Part shown: in pieces, positions 7,911 to 17,311 of the stretch
Layout: every line of letters starts with the position of its first letter
How positions within the stretch are numbered: position 1 is the first letter of the stretch
The notes under the pieces: model-generated
Told to the model about the DNA's origin: nothing
Databases searched by the model: none
Seen by the model: only the letters and a program-made list of their open reading frames with translations
Translations under genes and position numbers: made by a program
From: Clostridia bacterium
Lineage (GTDB): Bacteria; Bacillota_A; Clostridia; UBA1212; UBA1255
Assembly (NCBI GenBank): GCA_017522515.1
Contig: JAFWZH010000035.1
Location: 1 to 64,000, forward strand
Direction of reading: 5' to 3'
DNA length: 64,000 nt

Positions 7911-8804
7911 TTAAAAATCAGCTTTCCAAGCTGCAAAAGAGCCACAAGGCAGATACGTTCCATTCATGGAAGATATTGGCAAAAGTACGTCACCGTGGTC
8001 AATGTGCCCTTTTCCGTCGCCTCGTATATGAGCCGGCAAGTGCATCCGAATAATATTTGCAGTCACTGTGGACGAAAATCCTGTAGTGTAGGAATTTAGC
8101 AAGAAAAACAAAGGTTCGTCGCTTAAAAGCTGCATACACTCCCCCACAAAATCGTGCAGGTTATCCTCTAATTTCCAAACCTCGCCACCGGGACCCCTGC
8201 CGTAGGATGGAGGATCCATCAATAATGCATCATATTTATTACCTCTGCGAATCTCTCTTGCCACAAATTTAAATGCGTCATCCACAATATATCTGATAAC
8301 ATTACCGCCAAGACCTGAAAGCTCTGCATTTTCTCTCGCTCTTTGCACCATACCTTTTGATGCATCAACATGGCAAACCTCAGCGCCTGCAGAGGAAGCG
8401 GCCACCGTAGCACCGCCTGTATAGCCGAACAGATTGAGTACCTTAACCGGCTTTCCTTTCGCTCTTCTTTCTGAAATCATTTGACGCATCCATTCCCAGT
8501 TCGCTGCTTGTTCCGGGAAAAGCCCCGTGTGCTTAAAACCTGTTGGTTCTATATAAAATTTCAAATTATCATATTCAATTGTCCACTTAGATGGCATATT
8601 TTTACAGAATTCCCAAGCGCCGCCGCCCGTTTTACTCCTGTTATACTTGGCATTTGCCTTTGCCCATAGTTCCGGCTTAACCGGCTTCCAAATTACTTGT
8701 GGGTCCGGTCTGGACAGTATAACGTTCTTCCATCTTTCCAATTTCATGCCATTGCCGGCATCCAATATTTCATAATCCTTCCAAAGGTCTGCAATAATAT
8801 TCAT
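7911..8804 (-). CDS. Class I SAM-dependent rRNA methyltransferase
   Basis: The 297-aa protein has the SAM-binding motif VLNLFGYTGGATVAA (about 120-134) and a catalytic-site motif MDPPSYGRGPGG (about 195-206). This pattern is shared with RlmI/RlmK-type large-subunit RNA methyltransferases. It lacks an N-terminal PUA domain, so it is not a standard RlmI. The target nucleotide cannot be assigned. It is 17 bp downstream of araM and 20 bp upstream of the pseudouridine synthase, consistent with one transcript. Confidence 0.85.
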   Translation of the reverse strand: MNIIADLWKDYEILDAGNGMKLERWKNVILSRPDPQVIWKPVKPELWAKANAKYNRSKTGGGAWEFCKNMPSKWTIEYDNLKFYIEPTGFKHTGLFPEQAANWEWMRQMISERRAKGKPVKVLNLFGYTGGATVAASSAGAEVCHVDASKGMVQRARENAELSGLGGNVIRYIVDDAFKFVAREIRRGNKYDALLMDPPSYGRGPGGEVWKLEDNLHDFVGECMQLLSDEPLFFLLNSYTTGFSSTVTANIIRMHLPAHIRGDGKGHIDHGDVLLPISSMNGTYLPCGSFAAWKADF

Positions 8805-8821
8805 AATTTACCTGCTTTTAC

Positions 8822-10102
8822 TTATTTGCACATTCTGTTTGCTACTTCTTCCGCAACTTCATCCAACATACCATGGTCTTTTGTGAAGTTAAAAATTGTA
8901 TATCTTGGTCTTATCTTATATCCGTTTTTGAGACTTTCTCTGAACACATCTTCTGAAATGCCCAACTCTTTTGGTGTCAGTGCACTACCTGCTTTCGTGT
9001 AAATTTCTCTTAGAAAGTCAGGTTTTGGGGCATTTACATTTGCAACTACTTCAAAACGCTTGCTCATTATGTCATAAACCTCTGCCGAAGCGATTGATGC
9101 TAATCCGACGGAATTTCCGTGCAAGGGATGTGGAATTCCTTTTTCTACTGCATCTAATTCCCAATAATGGGAAAGATGGTGTTCACTACCCGAAGCAGGT
9201 CTTGTATACCCTGTTATTCCCATGGAAATTCCCGTTAATATTAAAGCTTCGTTCATTCTTTCTATCGCTTCTTCGCTTCGTTTAAAGTATGCTTCTGTAT
9301 TATCTACGCAAATATTCACGGCATTTTCTACCATTTTTGCCGTAATTTCACAATAATGTTCATCATTTACTGCTTTGGTAAGTCTCCAATCGGATAGCGC
9401 TGTATACTTGCCGACAATATCGCCATAACCTGCCCTGAAAAGTTCATCAGGAGCTGTCTGCATAATTTTTGTATCAGCAACAATGCACGTATGATAATGA
9501 GCGTTATATGTGATTTTGTGCCCGTCAATTACAAATGCCGCATTTATTGAAGCATATCCGTCCATTGATGGCGCCGTGCCCACAACAATGGACTTTCTGC
9601 CTGTTTTGTACGAAACAAGTTTTGTTATATCACTGATTACGCCACTGCCTACGCCAATCATAAAACCTATATCATCTGTAAGATTCACTATTACCGTGCC
9701 TATGGCATTCTCATTCGGCACGAGCATATGGTAATTTTTCGTTTCAAGCGTAAGCACTTTCACTTTGTAGCCTGCCGATTCCAATACGGAAAGTGTTTTC
9801 TCTCCTCCTGCTGTCCACGTATTTTTATCACAAATCAAAAGTATTGTTTTTGAGCTGATTACAGGATATTTTTTTAAAATTTCCGGAAGTCTTTCTACTG
9901 CTCCGCTTCCCGACAAAAGGTGCTCCATATCAACACTATGATGTTTACCGCAAACACAATCAAAAGAATAACCGGGCATTTCCTCTATTCCCATATCCAA
10001 AATCTTATGGGCATTAGCACAAAATTCTTCTGTTAAGAGTTCGGGTTTTACCGGAATTGACTTTTGCCATTCTAAAACTACCTTTTCTTGCTTATCACTC
10101 AT
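8822..10102 (-). CDS. araM: sn-glycerol-1-phosphate dehydrogenase (AraM/EgsA type)
   Basis: The enzyme reduces dihydroxyacetone phosphate to sn-glycerol-1-phosphate, the stereoisomer best known from archaeal lipids but also made by some Firmicutes. The 426-aa sequence has the NAD-binding GVGSGVISDITK (about 150-161), GTAPSMDGYAS, and metal-ligand histidines in SGSEHHLSHYW and HPLHGNSVG, as in iron-containing alcohol dehydrogenase-like folds. AAGGA precedes the ATG. It is the first gene of a leftward operon. No ether-lipid synthase is visible nearby, so the use of the product is unknown. Confidence 0.88.
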   Translation of the reverse strand: MSDKQEKVVLEWQKSIPVKPELLTEEFCANAHKILDMGIEEMPGYSFDCVCGKHHSVDMEHLLSGSGAVERLPEILKKYPVISSKTILLICDKNTWTAGGEKTLSVLESAGYKVKVLTLETKNYHMLVPNENAIGTVIVNLTDDIGFMIGVGSGVISDITKLVSYKTGRKSIVVGTAPSMDGYASINAAFVIDGHKITYNAHYHTCIVADTKIMQTAPDELFRAGYGDIVGKYTALSDWRLTKAVNDEHYCEITAKMVENAVNICVDNTEAYFKRSEEAIERMNEALILTGISMGITGYTRPASGSEHHLSHYWELDAVEKGIPHPLHGNSVGLASIASAEVYDIMSKRFEVVANVNAPKPDFLREIYTKAGSALTPKELGISEDVFRESLKNGYKIRPRYTIFNFTKDHGMLDEVAEEVANRMCK

Positions 10103-10199
10103 ATTAATTTATCCTTTTTATATTTTTATTTAACTTAGTCAAAGCTACATTATTATAATGCAATATTACAAATAAAAAAAGAGTTTATTTTATATAACT

Positions 10200-10236
10200 A
10201 AAAAAAGCGAACTACAAATAAGTAGTCCGCTTTTTG
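10200..10236. terminator. Terminator after tRNA-Pro
   Basis: AGCGAACTAC and GTAGTCCGCT pair over 10 bp with one mismatch around a 6-nt loop. A-rich and T-rich flanks lie on the two sides. Leftward it ends the tRNA transcript with a U-run, and it could also work rightward. Confidence 0.75.
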
Positions 10237-10314
10237 TGGTCGGAGTGACCTGACTTGAACAGGCGACCTCTTGCACCCCAAGCAAGCACTCTAGCCAAAC
10301 TGAGCTACACCCCG
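10237..10314 (-). tRNA. tRNA-Pro, anticodon GGG, CCA encoded
   Basis: The minus strand folds into a full cloverleaf. The acceptor stem CGGGGTG/CACTCCG is followed by discriminator A and an encoded CCA. The anticodon stem CTTGC/GCAAG encloses the loop TTGGGGT, giving anticodon GGG. The T arm contains GTTCAAGTC. The gene starts about 30 bp after the oxidoreductase stop on the same strand and probably shares its transcript. Confidence 0.93.
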
Positions 10315-10344
10315 AAAACGCTGTATACTATATCACATTTTTTT

Positions 10345-11298
10345 TCACTCGTCAAATATAATTTTATTAAGAATTTCTATTCCCTTTACGGAAATCTCCT
10401 CGGTCACTACAGGACTTGTAATTAGGCCTGCATCTAGGCACTTCTTAATATGCTCCGCTTCATAAACAAGCTCATATTTACACGGAAATTCAATAATTTC
10501 ATCATCACTTCCCTCAATATGAAAAATTGCTTTGCGAGCCTTCCAATATTCAGGTATTTCTACCCATCCTTTTTCTCCGAAAATTCTTGCAGTATTATCT
10601 AAAATCCCTTTGGTGCTGTTTTTAGCTGTAAACAGCACTCCGCTTTCCGTCGTACCCGACAAAATATATTGCCACGCTATTCCGTCGGAAAACGTGCATC
10701 CTTCTCCGCTGATTTTTTTAATATCACCAAACAACCACAAAAGCAACTGGACAGCATATATTCCGCTGGAATAAAGGGGGCCGCCGCCCAATACCGCATC
10801 AAACATCCATGAATTATAGGACGAAGAAAAAGAATGGCTCATATCTGCCATATATATTTTGCCGAGTTTGCCGTCTTCAATGCACTTCTTCACCTCAATA
10901 AGTGTAGGTAAAAACAACATTTTCTCGGCTTCCATCAAAAATAGCTTCTTTTCTCTTGCAATTTTAAAAAGCTCTTTTGTCTCATCGAGTTTCATTGTGC
11001 AAGGTTTTTCGCAAACAACATTTTTACCATGCTCAAGTGCTGCCTTTGCTTGGCAAAAATGCTCAGAATTTACAGACGAAATGTAAACTATATTGATTTC
11101 AGGATCCTTTAATAATTCTTCGTGGCACCCGTAAGCCTTCGGAATGCCCCACTCTTTCGCCTTTTCCTCTGCTTTTTCTTTTGTGCGTGAAGATATCGCA
11201 ACTATATTGCCTGCATTCATTTCGCGAACAGCCGCAATAAACCTTGGAGCTATAGAAGATGTACTTAATATTCCATAATTTAAATTGCCCAAAATCAA
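10345..11298 (-). CDS. Gfo/Idh/MocA family oxidoreductase
   Basis: A predicted NAD(P)-dependent dehydrogenase of about 317 aa, shorter than and distinct from the one at 4181-5224. Visible are the N-terminal Rossmann strand LNYGILSTSSIA, the YISSVNSEHF strand and the conserved VCEKPCTMKLDE with its catalytic-type Lys at about residue 98. Substrate is unknown. The start is uncertain: a TTG at 11298 or a TTG at 11292 with better spacing to AGG. It lies 40 bp after thiI in the SRP/trmD operon, just before tRNA-Pro. Confidence 0.8.
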   Translation of the reverse strand: MILGNLNYGILSTSSIAPRFIAAVREMNAGNIVAISSRTKEKAEEKAKEWGIPKAYGCHEELLKDPEINIVYISSVNSEHFCQAKAALEHGKNVVCEKPCTMKLDETKELFKIAREKKLFLMEAEKMLFLPTLIEVKKCIEDGKLGKIYMADMSHSFSSSYNSWMFDAVLGGGPLYSSGIYAVQLLLWLFGDIKKISGEGCTFSDGIAWQYILSGTTESGVLFTAKNSTKGILDNTARIFGEKGWVEIPEYWKARKAIFHIEGSDDEIIEFPCKYELVYEAEHIKKCLDAGLITSPVVTEEISVKGIEILNKIIFDE

Positions 11299-11338
11299 TA
11301 CCTACTCTCAATGTAAAAATTGCAAAAAATTTACATTT

Positions 11339-12514
11339 TCAGCAATATATAGTCTCAATTCCTTCAAATGCCTCATTTTCCATCGCAAGGAAGTCTGCCT
11401 TTTTCTCTTCTTCAAGAATCTCAGACAAAGATGGTCTTGTCTTAGGGTGCTTAGGTGTAAACACTGTGCAGCAATCTTCATAAGGCAAAATACTCGTCTC
11501 AAATGTTCCGATTTTGCGCGCAATGGCAACAACTTCCATTTTATCCATTCCGATTAGCGGTCTGAAAATAGGCATATCAGCCGCACTGTCTGTACAATAA
11601 AGTGCTTGCATGGTTTGACTTGCCACCTGTCCTACACTCTCTCCTGTTATCAAAGCAGAACAGCCGCTTTTTCTGGCAACTCTTTCTGCAATTCTCATCA
11701 TACTTCGTCTCATAATTACTGTAGAGAGCTCTTCTCGGCACTTTTCGTCAATAGCCAACTGAATATCTGTAAAAGGTACTACAAAAACTTTTACTCCGCC
11801 GCAATATCTGCCTACAATTTTAGCAAGCTCCAAAACTTTATCTTTAGCTCTTTCGCTTGTGTACGGATAGCTGTAAAAATGTACGGCACAAAGGCTTACA
11901 CCTCTTTTAGCAATCATATATCCTGCAACCGGGCTGTCGATTCCTCCTGAAATAAGCAAACATCCCTTGCCGTTAGAACCTGTCGGCATGCCTCCGGGCG
12001 CCTCGATAATTTCCGTATAAATATATGTGTTTTCACGTACCTCAATATACAAAATAAAATCAGGATTATTCACATCTACTTTGAGTTTGCCGGCAAAAGC
12101 CTCCAGCAAGTCGCCCCCGATTTCCGCAGAGATTTCCGGAGATTTCATAGGAAAAGTTTTTAAGCCTCTTTTTGTTTCTATCTTAAAGGTATATTTTTCT
12201 TTGCCTGTTTGCATCGCTTTTGCGGCAACCTCTTTTGCCAACGACGAAATATTTTCATATTCTGATGTAGTTATGTATGCAGGGCTGATTGAAACAAGTC
12301 CAAAAACACCGGAAAGCATTTCCATGGCCTTATCAAATTGAAAATCTTCGCTCTCAGGCTCCACAAAATATCTTGACTGTGACCATCTTACCTTACATGG
12401 TCCGCAATCCGAGAGTGCCGCTTTCATATTTCTTGCCAATCTTTGCTCAAATGTGCAACGATTCAGTCCTTTTAATGCTATTTCTCCGATTCTTGCTAAA
12501 ATAACTCTGTCCAT
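11339..12514 (-). CDS. thiI: tRNA 4-thiouridine synthetase ThiI (no rhodanese domain)
   Basis: ThiI adenylates U8 of tRNA and inserts sulfur. The 391-aa protein has a ferredoxin-like plus THUMP N-terminal region (about 1-165) and a PP-loop ATP pyrophosphatase domain with LLISGGIDSPVAGYM (about 182-196). The C-terminal rhodanese domain of the E. coli enzyme is absent, as in Bacillus-type ThiI, which takes sulfur from a dedicated cysteine desulfurase. The gene follows one base after the trmD-desulfurase fusion, so that protein is the obvious sulfur donor. Confidence 0.93.
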   Translation of the reverse strand: MDRVILARIGEIALKGLNRCTFEQRLARNMKAALSDCGPCKVRWSQSRYFVEPESEDFQFDKAMEMLSGVFGLVSISPAYITTSEYENISSLAKEVAAKAMQTGKEKYTFKIETKRGLKTFPMKSPEISAEIGGDLLEAFAGKLKVDVNNPDFILYIEVRENTYIYTEIIEAPGGMPTGSNGKGCLLISGGIDSPVAGYMIAKRGVSLCAVHFYSYPYTSERAKDKVLELAKIVGRYCGGVKVFVVPFTDIQLAIDEKCREELSTVIMRRSMMRIAERVARKSGCSALITGESVGQVASQTMQALYCTDSAADMPIFRPLIGMDKMEVVAIARKIGTFETSILPYEDCCTVFTPKHPKTRPSLSEILEEEKKADFLAMENEAFEGIETIYC

Positions 12515-12515
12515 T

Positions 12516-14372
12516 TTATTTTCTTCCTTTTCTTCTACCGTACAGTTTTTTTACTTCTGCACATATTACTCTTGCTGCGTAATCAGCCTGTTCCTTTGTG
12601 TTTTGATACGTAAAACTTATTCTTATTGCACCGTCAATTATATTATTGTTATATCCCATCGCTGTAAGCGTAGGACTTCTGTCCTTTTTATGAGATGAAC
12701 AAGCAGAGCCTACGGAAACATACACACCTTTTTGCTCTACACTATGCTGTATAACTTCTGCTCTTAAGCTGGGAAATGACACACTCAATACATAAGGGCA
12801 TCCTTCCTCGTTGGAAATAATATTGCTGGATCTGATTTCTTCTGTAATTATTTCCCTGAATATTTTGTTGAGTTCTTTCACATGCTTATTATGCTCTTCT
12901 AATTTACCGCATGCTTCTTTGGCAATTTTGGCAAATCCTGCTATTCCGGGCAAGTTTTCAGTACCGGAACGCAAAGCTTTTTCCTGTCCGCCTCCGCAAA
13001 GCAGCGGCGCAATGCGTATTCCGTCTTTAACATACAAAAAGCCTACACCTCTCGGCCCATGTATTTTATGGGCACTGACGCTGAGCATATCCACTCCCAT
13101 TAATTTGGCAGAAACAGGCAATTTACCATAGCTCTGCACGCAATCAGAGTGCACTGCAATATTTGGATTGACTGCCTTTGCTATTGACGATATCTCTTTT
13201 ATGGGCTGTATTGTGCCTGTTTCGCTATTTACATGCATTACAGAAACAATTGCAGTGTCCGGCGTCAATGCAGACCTAAGTTTATCCATATCTACAATAC
13301 CTTTATTATCTACGGTCAAAAGCTCCACTTGATATCCGTTTTTGCTCAAAAAAGCGGCAGTTTCAGATACGGAAGGATGTTCCGTCGATGAAATTAATAC
13401 TTTTTTACCAGCTCTGGGATTTGCTTCTAAATATCCCCTTAAAGCCCAGTTATTGCTTTCTGTGGCACATGCTGTAAAATAAATTTCTCTTTCTGATGCA
13501 CCGATTGTTTCGGCTATAATTTTTCTTGCTGATGTCAGCTTGCGCTCTGCTTCTAATCCCATATGGTGAAGCGACGATGGATTTCCGTAAAGAAACTTTA
13601 CTGTGCGGCACATTTCTTCCGTTACGCCATCGTCTTGCCTTGTAGTGGCACTATTGTCAAAATAATATGTCTGACTGTTCAGCTTTTGTTCTTCATATAT
13701 TTCATAAAGGTCAGGGCGCTTACGCTTTGTGCGTTCTTCTGCCGTTTTGACCTGCCATTTTTCTATTTCGTCATGTTTGCCCGAAAGTAATATTTCGGGA
13801 ATCTTTTTACCTTCTATCTCCGCCGGGCGTGTATATTGCGGATATTCTAAAAGAAGTCCCGAGTGCGATTCTTTTTCTGCCGAACCTTCGGCTAATACCC
13901 CCGGTATTAATCTTGCAATACAGTCAGCTATTGCCATTGCCGGTATTTCCCCGCCTGTAAGTACAAAATCTCCCAGCGAAACTTCTTCGTCTATAAACTC
14001 TTCCAACACTCTCTCGTCCACACCTTCATAATGTCCGCAGAGTATCATTAAATTTTCTTTTTGCACAAGTTCCTGTGCTTTTTTTTGATTAAATGGTTTG
14101 CCTTGCGGCGATACGTAAATTATATATGGTTTATCTCCTGCAGATACACTGCGAATACAGTCCGCAATAGGTTGATACGCCATAACGAGGCCGGGACCTC
14201 CGCTATACGGATAATCGTCTACCTTGCCTTGTTTATTCGTAGTATATTGTCTAATTTGATGGCAGTTGAGCTCCAGAAGGCCTTTTGAAACTGCTCTTGC
14301 TATTATACTTTCTTGAAACGCCGCATTCACCATATTGGGAAAAAGCGTTAAAATATCAATTTTTTTAGTCAC
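12516..14372 (-). CDS. trmD: Fusion: tRNA (m1G37) methyltransferase TrmD + cysteine desulfurase (NifS/IscS type)
   Basis: One 618-codon frame encodes two complete enzymes. Residues 1 to about 225 are TrmD, with YSGGPGLVMAYQP (56-68), CGHYEGVDERV (112-122) and SLGDFVLTGGE (132-142), the knotted SAM site. From about residue 236 a class V PLP desulfurase begins with YYFDNSATT. It has the PLP lysine in SVSAHKIHGPRGVG and the sulfur-accepting cysteine in GSACSSHKKD. The linker is only about ten residues. No internal ATG, GTG or ribosome binding site at the desulfurase start suggests separate translation. The upstream overlap with rimM is 8 bp and thiI follows at once. A sequencing indel or lost stop codon should be excluded. 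Confidence 0.9.
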   Translation of the reverse strand: MTKKIDILTLFPNMVNAAFQESIIARAVSKGLLELNCHQIRQYTTNKQGKVDDYPYSGGPGLVMAYQPIADCIRSVSAGDKPYIIYVSPQGKPFNQKKAQELVQKENLMILCGHYEGVDERVLEEFIDEEVSLGDFVLTGGEIPAMAIADCIARLIPGVLAEGSAEKESHSGLLLEYPQYTRPAEIEGKKIPEILLSGKHDEIEKWQVKTAEERTKRKRPDLYEIYEEQKLNSQTYYFDNSATTRQDDGVTEEMCRTVKFLYGNPSSLHHMGLEAERKLTSARKIIAETIGASEREIYFTACATESNNWALRGYLEANPRAGKKVLISSTEHPSVSETAAFLSKNGYQVELLTVDNKGIVDMDKLRSALTPDTAIVSVMHVNSETGTIQPIKEISSIAKAVNPNIAVHSDCVQSYGKLPVSAKLMGVDMLSVSAHKIHGPRGVGFLYVKDGIRIAPLLCGGGQEKALRSGTENLPGIAGFAKIAKEACGKLEEHNKHVKELNKIFREIITEEIRSSNIISNEEGCPYVLSVSFPSLRAEVIQHSVEQKGVYVSVGSACSSHKKDRSPTLTAMGYNNNIIDGAIRISFTYQNTKEQADYAARVICAEVKKLYGRRKGRK

Positions 14373-14940
14373 AGTCCTCTTCGCCTTCTCCGCTTGTTTC
14401 GTAAACTTCTCTTAATCCCGGCAAAAGAGATACTATAATTTCGCCTTTTTCTACGTCAACAGCCTTGATAACGTCGCCAATTGCCGGTAACCAAATAGAT
14501 TTGCTTTTTTGATTATTGTTAGGTGTCACTTCATAGATATCGTTAGCACCTGTAGATTGAACATCAGTAAGTGTACCGAGAACTTCGCCGCTTTCTGTCT
14601 TTACGACGCAACCTACCAAATCACCGATGAAATACGAGTCTTTTGGTAATTTAACAGCTTTTTCTCTTGGTATCTCCAAAAACATTCCACGGAACTGCTC
14701 TGCTTTATCTCTATCGTCTATGCCATATAACTTTAAAAGCACAACATTTCCTGCAGGTGTTGCGGATAAAACTTTATATGTAGTGCCCTGTGCACCTTTC
14801 CGTATGCCCCTTTTAGGAACAACATCCACCTCTGTAAGAGAACAAAAGCGAATGGGATTATCGGTCAAAGGCAACACCTTAAGTGCGCCCTTGACACCAT
14901 GAACACTAACAATTTCACCGATTCTTATTCTTTCCAGCAA
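14365..14940 (-). CDS. rimM: Ribosome maturation factor RimM
   Basis: RimM binds ribosomal protein S19 and helps 16S rRNA processing. The 191-aa protein starts LERIRIGEIVSVHGVKGALK, the conserved N-terminal barrel, and has the PRC-barrel region with GDLVGC and the DVQSTGANDIYEV signature (about 125-137). The start is a TTG at 14940 downstream of GGGAGGG. It is placed between khpA and trmD, the standard order in Firmicutes, and overlaps trmD. Confidence 0.93.
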   Translation of the reverse strand: MLERIRIGEIVSVHGVKGALKVLPLTDNPIRFCSLTEVDVVPKRGIRKGAQGTTYKVLSATPAGNVVLLKLYGIDDRDKAEQFRGMFLEIPREKAVKLPKDSYFIGDLVGCVVKTESGEVLGTLTDVQSTGANDIYEVTPNNNQKSKSIWLPAIGDVIKAVDVEKGEIIVSLLPGLREVYETSGEGEEDCD

Positions 14941-14960
14941 AATTCAATGCCCTCCCGATA

Positions 14961-15188
14961 TTAAACAATATCAACAAAAACCATTTTAGGCATGTTGCGA
15001 GATGCTGCCTTCGTTACTGTGCGGAGTGATTTTGCAATCTTTCCTTCTCTGCCGATAACTTGGCCCTTATCCTCTTCTGCAACTGTAACCTTGTACGTAA
15101 TACTCTTTTCTGATTCTTCTTCCTCAACAACAACCTGCTCAGGATGGTCAACCAGCTGACGTACTACGATTTCCAAGAAATCTTTCAT
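14961..15188 (-). CDS. khpA: KH-domain RNA-binding protein (KhpA/YlqC)
   Basis: A 75-aa single KH domain with the IGREGKIAKSLRTV loop that contacts RNA (about 46-59). KhpA homologues work with KhpB in RNA binding linked to cell elongation in streptococci. It sits between rpsP and rimM, its usual place, with GGAG upstream of the ATG. Confidence 0.9.
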   Translation of the reverse strand: MKDFLEIVVRQLVDHPEQVVVEEEESEKSITYKVTVAEEDKGQVIGREGKIAKSLRTVTKAASRNMPKMVFVDIV

Positions 15189-15214
15189 TGTAATGCTCCA
15201 TTCTTCCGTTTATA

Positions 15215-15454
15215 TTATGCTTCCTGTGCTTTCTTAAGCAAAGCTTTAACGGTATCTGTAGGCTGTGCGCCGTTTTTAATCCAGTAATTTGCACGCTCAA
15301 CATCAATTTTGATTTCAGCGGGATCTACCAAGGGATTGTATGTTCCGATTTCTTCAATGAATCTGCCATCTCTTGCATATTTAGATTCTGCAACTACTAC
15401 TCTGTAAAAAGGTGCTTTCTTTGCTCCGATTCTTCTGAGTCTGATTTTTACCAT
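15215..15454 (-). CDS. rpsP: 30S ribosomal protein S16
   Basis: The 79-aa protein begins [20 protein letters not shown], the invariant S16 start, and contains [15 protein letters not shown]. Length is normal. GGAGGTGAAAGAAA precedes the ATG, a very strong ribosome binding site. It lies between ffh and khpA in the SRP operon. Confidence 0.97.
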   Translation of the reverse strand: MVKIRLRRIGAKKAPFYRVVVAESKYARDGRFIEEIGTYNPLVDPAEIKIDVERANYWIKNGAQPTDTVKALLKKAQEA

Positions 15455-15500
15455 TTTCTTTCACCTCCGGTAATTTCTACATTAATTTCTAAATCTATAT

Positions 15501-16847
15501 TCACATAAAAATATTTGGCATTTTGCCGCCTAACATTTTTTTGCCAATACCTTTTTTGCCTTTGCCGCCAAGTTTTTTCATCATTATGCGCATTTCTTCA
15601 AACTGCTTCATGAGTTTATTTACATCCTGAACAGTTGTGCCGCTTCCCGCCGCGATTCGTTTTCTGCGACTGGCGTTCAATATATCAGGATTTCTTTTTT
15701 CTTTCTTAGTCATCGACCTTATGATTGCCTCTACTTTTACAAGTTGTCGCTCATCAATATCTTCTTCTTTTATCTGACCTGCCCCCGGGAGAAGCTTAAG
15801 CAAGCTCATTATTCCACCCATCTTCTTGATTTGCTGCAACTGATCCAAGAAATCGTCAAGGGTGAAAGTCTGTGTCATAATTTTCTTTTCAAGTTCTTCT
15901 GCCTGCTTCTCGTCATACATCTCTACCGCTTTATCAATAAGCGTAAGCACGTCACCCATGCCGAGAATTCTGTCTGCCATTCTTTTAGGATAGAATATCT
16001 CAAAGTCATTTATTTTCTCGCCGCTTGAAGCAAATTTTACCGGTTTTCCTGTTATCGCTCTTACGGAAAGGGCCGCACCGCCTCTTGTATCGCTGTCTAA
16101 TTTAGAAAGTATAATTCCCGTAACATCAAGCTTCGCATTGAATGTTTCTGCTACGTTTGCAGCCTCTTGACCTGTCATTGCATCAATTACAAGAAGTATC
16201 TCTGCAGGATTTACTTCGGCTTTTACCTCTGCCAATTCTTCCATAAGAGCCTCATCTATTTGAAGACGTCCTGCTGTATCTATAATGACAACATCATGCA
16301 TATTTCTGATTGCATATTTTATTGAATTCTTAGCTATTGTGGCCGCTTTAACATCAATGCCTTCTGCGAATACGGGAATGTCTATTTGTTTTCCCAAAAC
16401 CTGCAACTGCTGAATAGCAGCAGGCCTGTATATATCGCAAGCTACCATAAGTGGCTTTCTGCCTTGCTTTCTTAAATGTGCAGCCAATTTCGCCGAAGCA
16501 GTTGTCTTACCTGTTCCCTGCAGACCAACCATCATAATAACATTAGGCGGCGTTTTTGAAAGATCTAACTTGTAATCTTCTGCTCCCAAAAGCTCTGTTA
16601 GCTCATCATCAACAATTTTTACAATCTGTTGACCCGGAGATAAGCTTTCAAGGACCTCTTGACCTACGGCCTTTTCTGAAACTCTTGCAACAAAATCTTT
16701 TACAACCTTATAATTAACGTCTGCCTCTAAAAGTGCCAAGCGAATTTCACGCATAAACTCCTTAACATCTTTTTCTGTTACGCGCGTTTGTCCTTTTAAT
16801 CTTTTTATTGTAGCTTGTAGCTTTGATGATAAGCTTTCAAATGCCAT
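15501..16847 (-). CDS. ffh: Signal recognition particle protein Ffh
   Basis: Ffh binds SRP RNA and signal sequences and delivers ribosomes to the membrane. The 448-aa protein has an N domain (about 1-90), then the G domain with GLQGTGKTT, DTAGRLQ and the SKLDSDTRGG guanine-specificity region. A methionine-rich M domain lies at the C-terminus, ending with MMKKLGGKGKKG and a Gly-Lys tail. It follows ylxM by 13 bp. The SRP RNA gene itself is not in the window. Confidence 0.97.
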   Translation of the reverse strand: MAFESLSSKLQATIKRLKGQTRVTEKDVKEFMREIRLALLEADVNYKVVKDFVARVSEKAVGQEVLESLSPGQQIVKIVDDELTELLGAEDYKLDLSKTPPNVIMMVGLQGTGKTTASAKLAAHLRKQGRKPLMVACDIYRPAAIQQLQVLGKQIDIPVFAEGIDVKAATIAKNSIKYAIRNMHDVVIIDTAGRLQIDEALMEELAEVKAEVNPAEILLVIDAMTGQEAANVAETFNAKLDVTGIILSKLDSDTRGGAALSVRAITGKPVKFASSGEKINDFEIFYPKRMADRILGMGDVLTLIDKAVEMYDEKQAEELEKKIMTQTFTLDDFLDQLQQIKKMGGIMSLLKLLPGAGQIKEEDIDERQLVKVEAIIRSMTKKEKRNPDILNASRRKRIAAGSGTTVQDVNKLMKQFEEMRIMMKKLGGKGKKGIGKKMLGGKMPNIFM

Positions 16848-16860
16848 TGGTTTAACCTCT

Positions 16861-17220
16861 TTAAATCTTCGTAATAACGTTTACCAGATTCTTGTCAATC
16901 TGTTCTAACATATACAAGTTGCCTGAATGCAACTCGCTCCTGTCTATAAGCTGCAAATCTTCCTGTATATTTTTGAGATTTTTCTTTATCTCACAAAATC
17001 TCGCCATAAGTCCCAGCTTTTTCTCATAATCAGAAAGCACGGCACGTCCTCTTTTTATAAAATCGTGAACTCCCTGTCTACTGATGCCTATTTCATCTGC
17101 AATTTCGGACAAACTCAAATCATGATTAAAATGCATATCCATACACTTGTATTGACTGTCTGTCAACAGCTGACCGTAAAAATCCAACAACATACTTATC
17201 TCGTAAATGTCCTCTGCCAT
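16861..17220 (-). CDS. ylxM: YlxM-family SRP-associated DNA-binding-like protein
   Basis: A 119-aa helix-turn-helix protein related to sigma-70 region 4. LTDSQYKCMDMHFNHD and SLSEIADEIGISRQGVHDFI (about 36-55) form the HTH. YlxM homologues bind the SRP in Gram-positive bacteria and are encoded directly before ffh, as here. AGGAG precedes the ATG and a promoter lies about 100 bp upstream, so this is the first gene of the operon. Confidence 0.9.
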   Translation of the reverse strand: MAEDIYEISMLLDFYGQLLTDSQYKCMDMHFNHDLSLSEIADEIGISRQGVHDFIKRGRAVLSDYEKKLGLMARFCEIKKNLKNIQEDLQLIDRSELHSGNLYMLEQIDKNLVNVITKI

Positions 17221-17311
17221 GATATGCCTTTCTCCTACTTTTTACGCTTGCATTCTAAACATCTACCAAACACACTCCGCATAATCCGTGTAAAGCAAAT
17301 GTTCTTTACAG

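Noticed and set aside
7433..8053. A 206-aa frame on the + strand
   Set aside because: It lies opposite the pseudouridine synthase and methyltransferase genes, which have clear family motifs.
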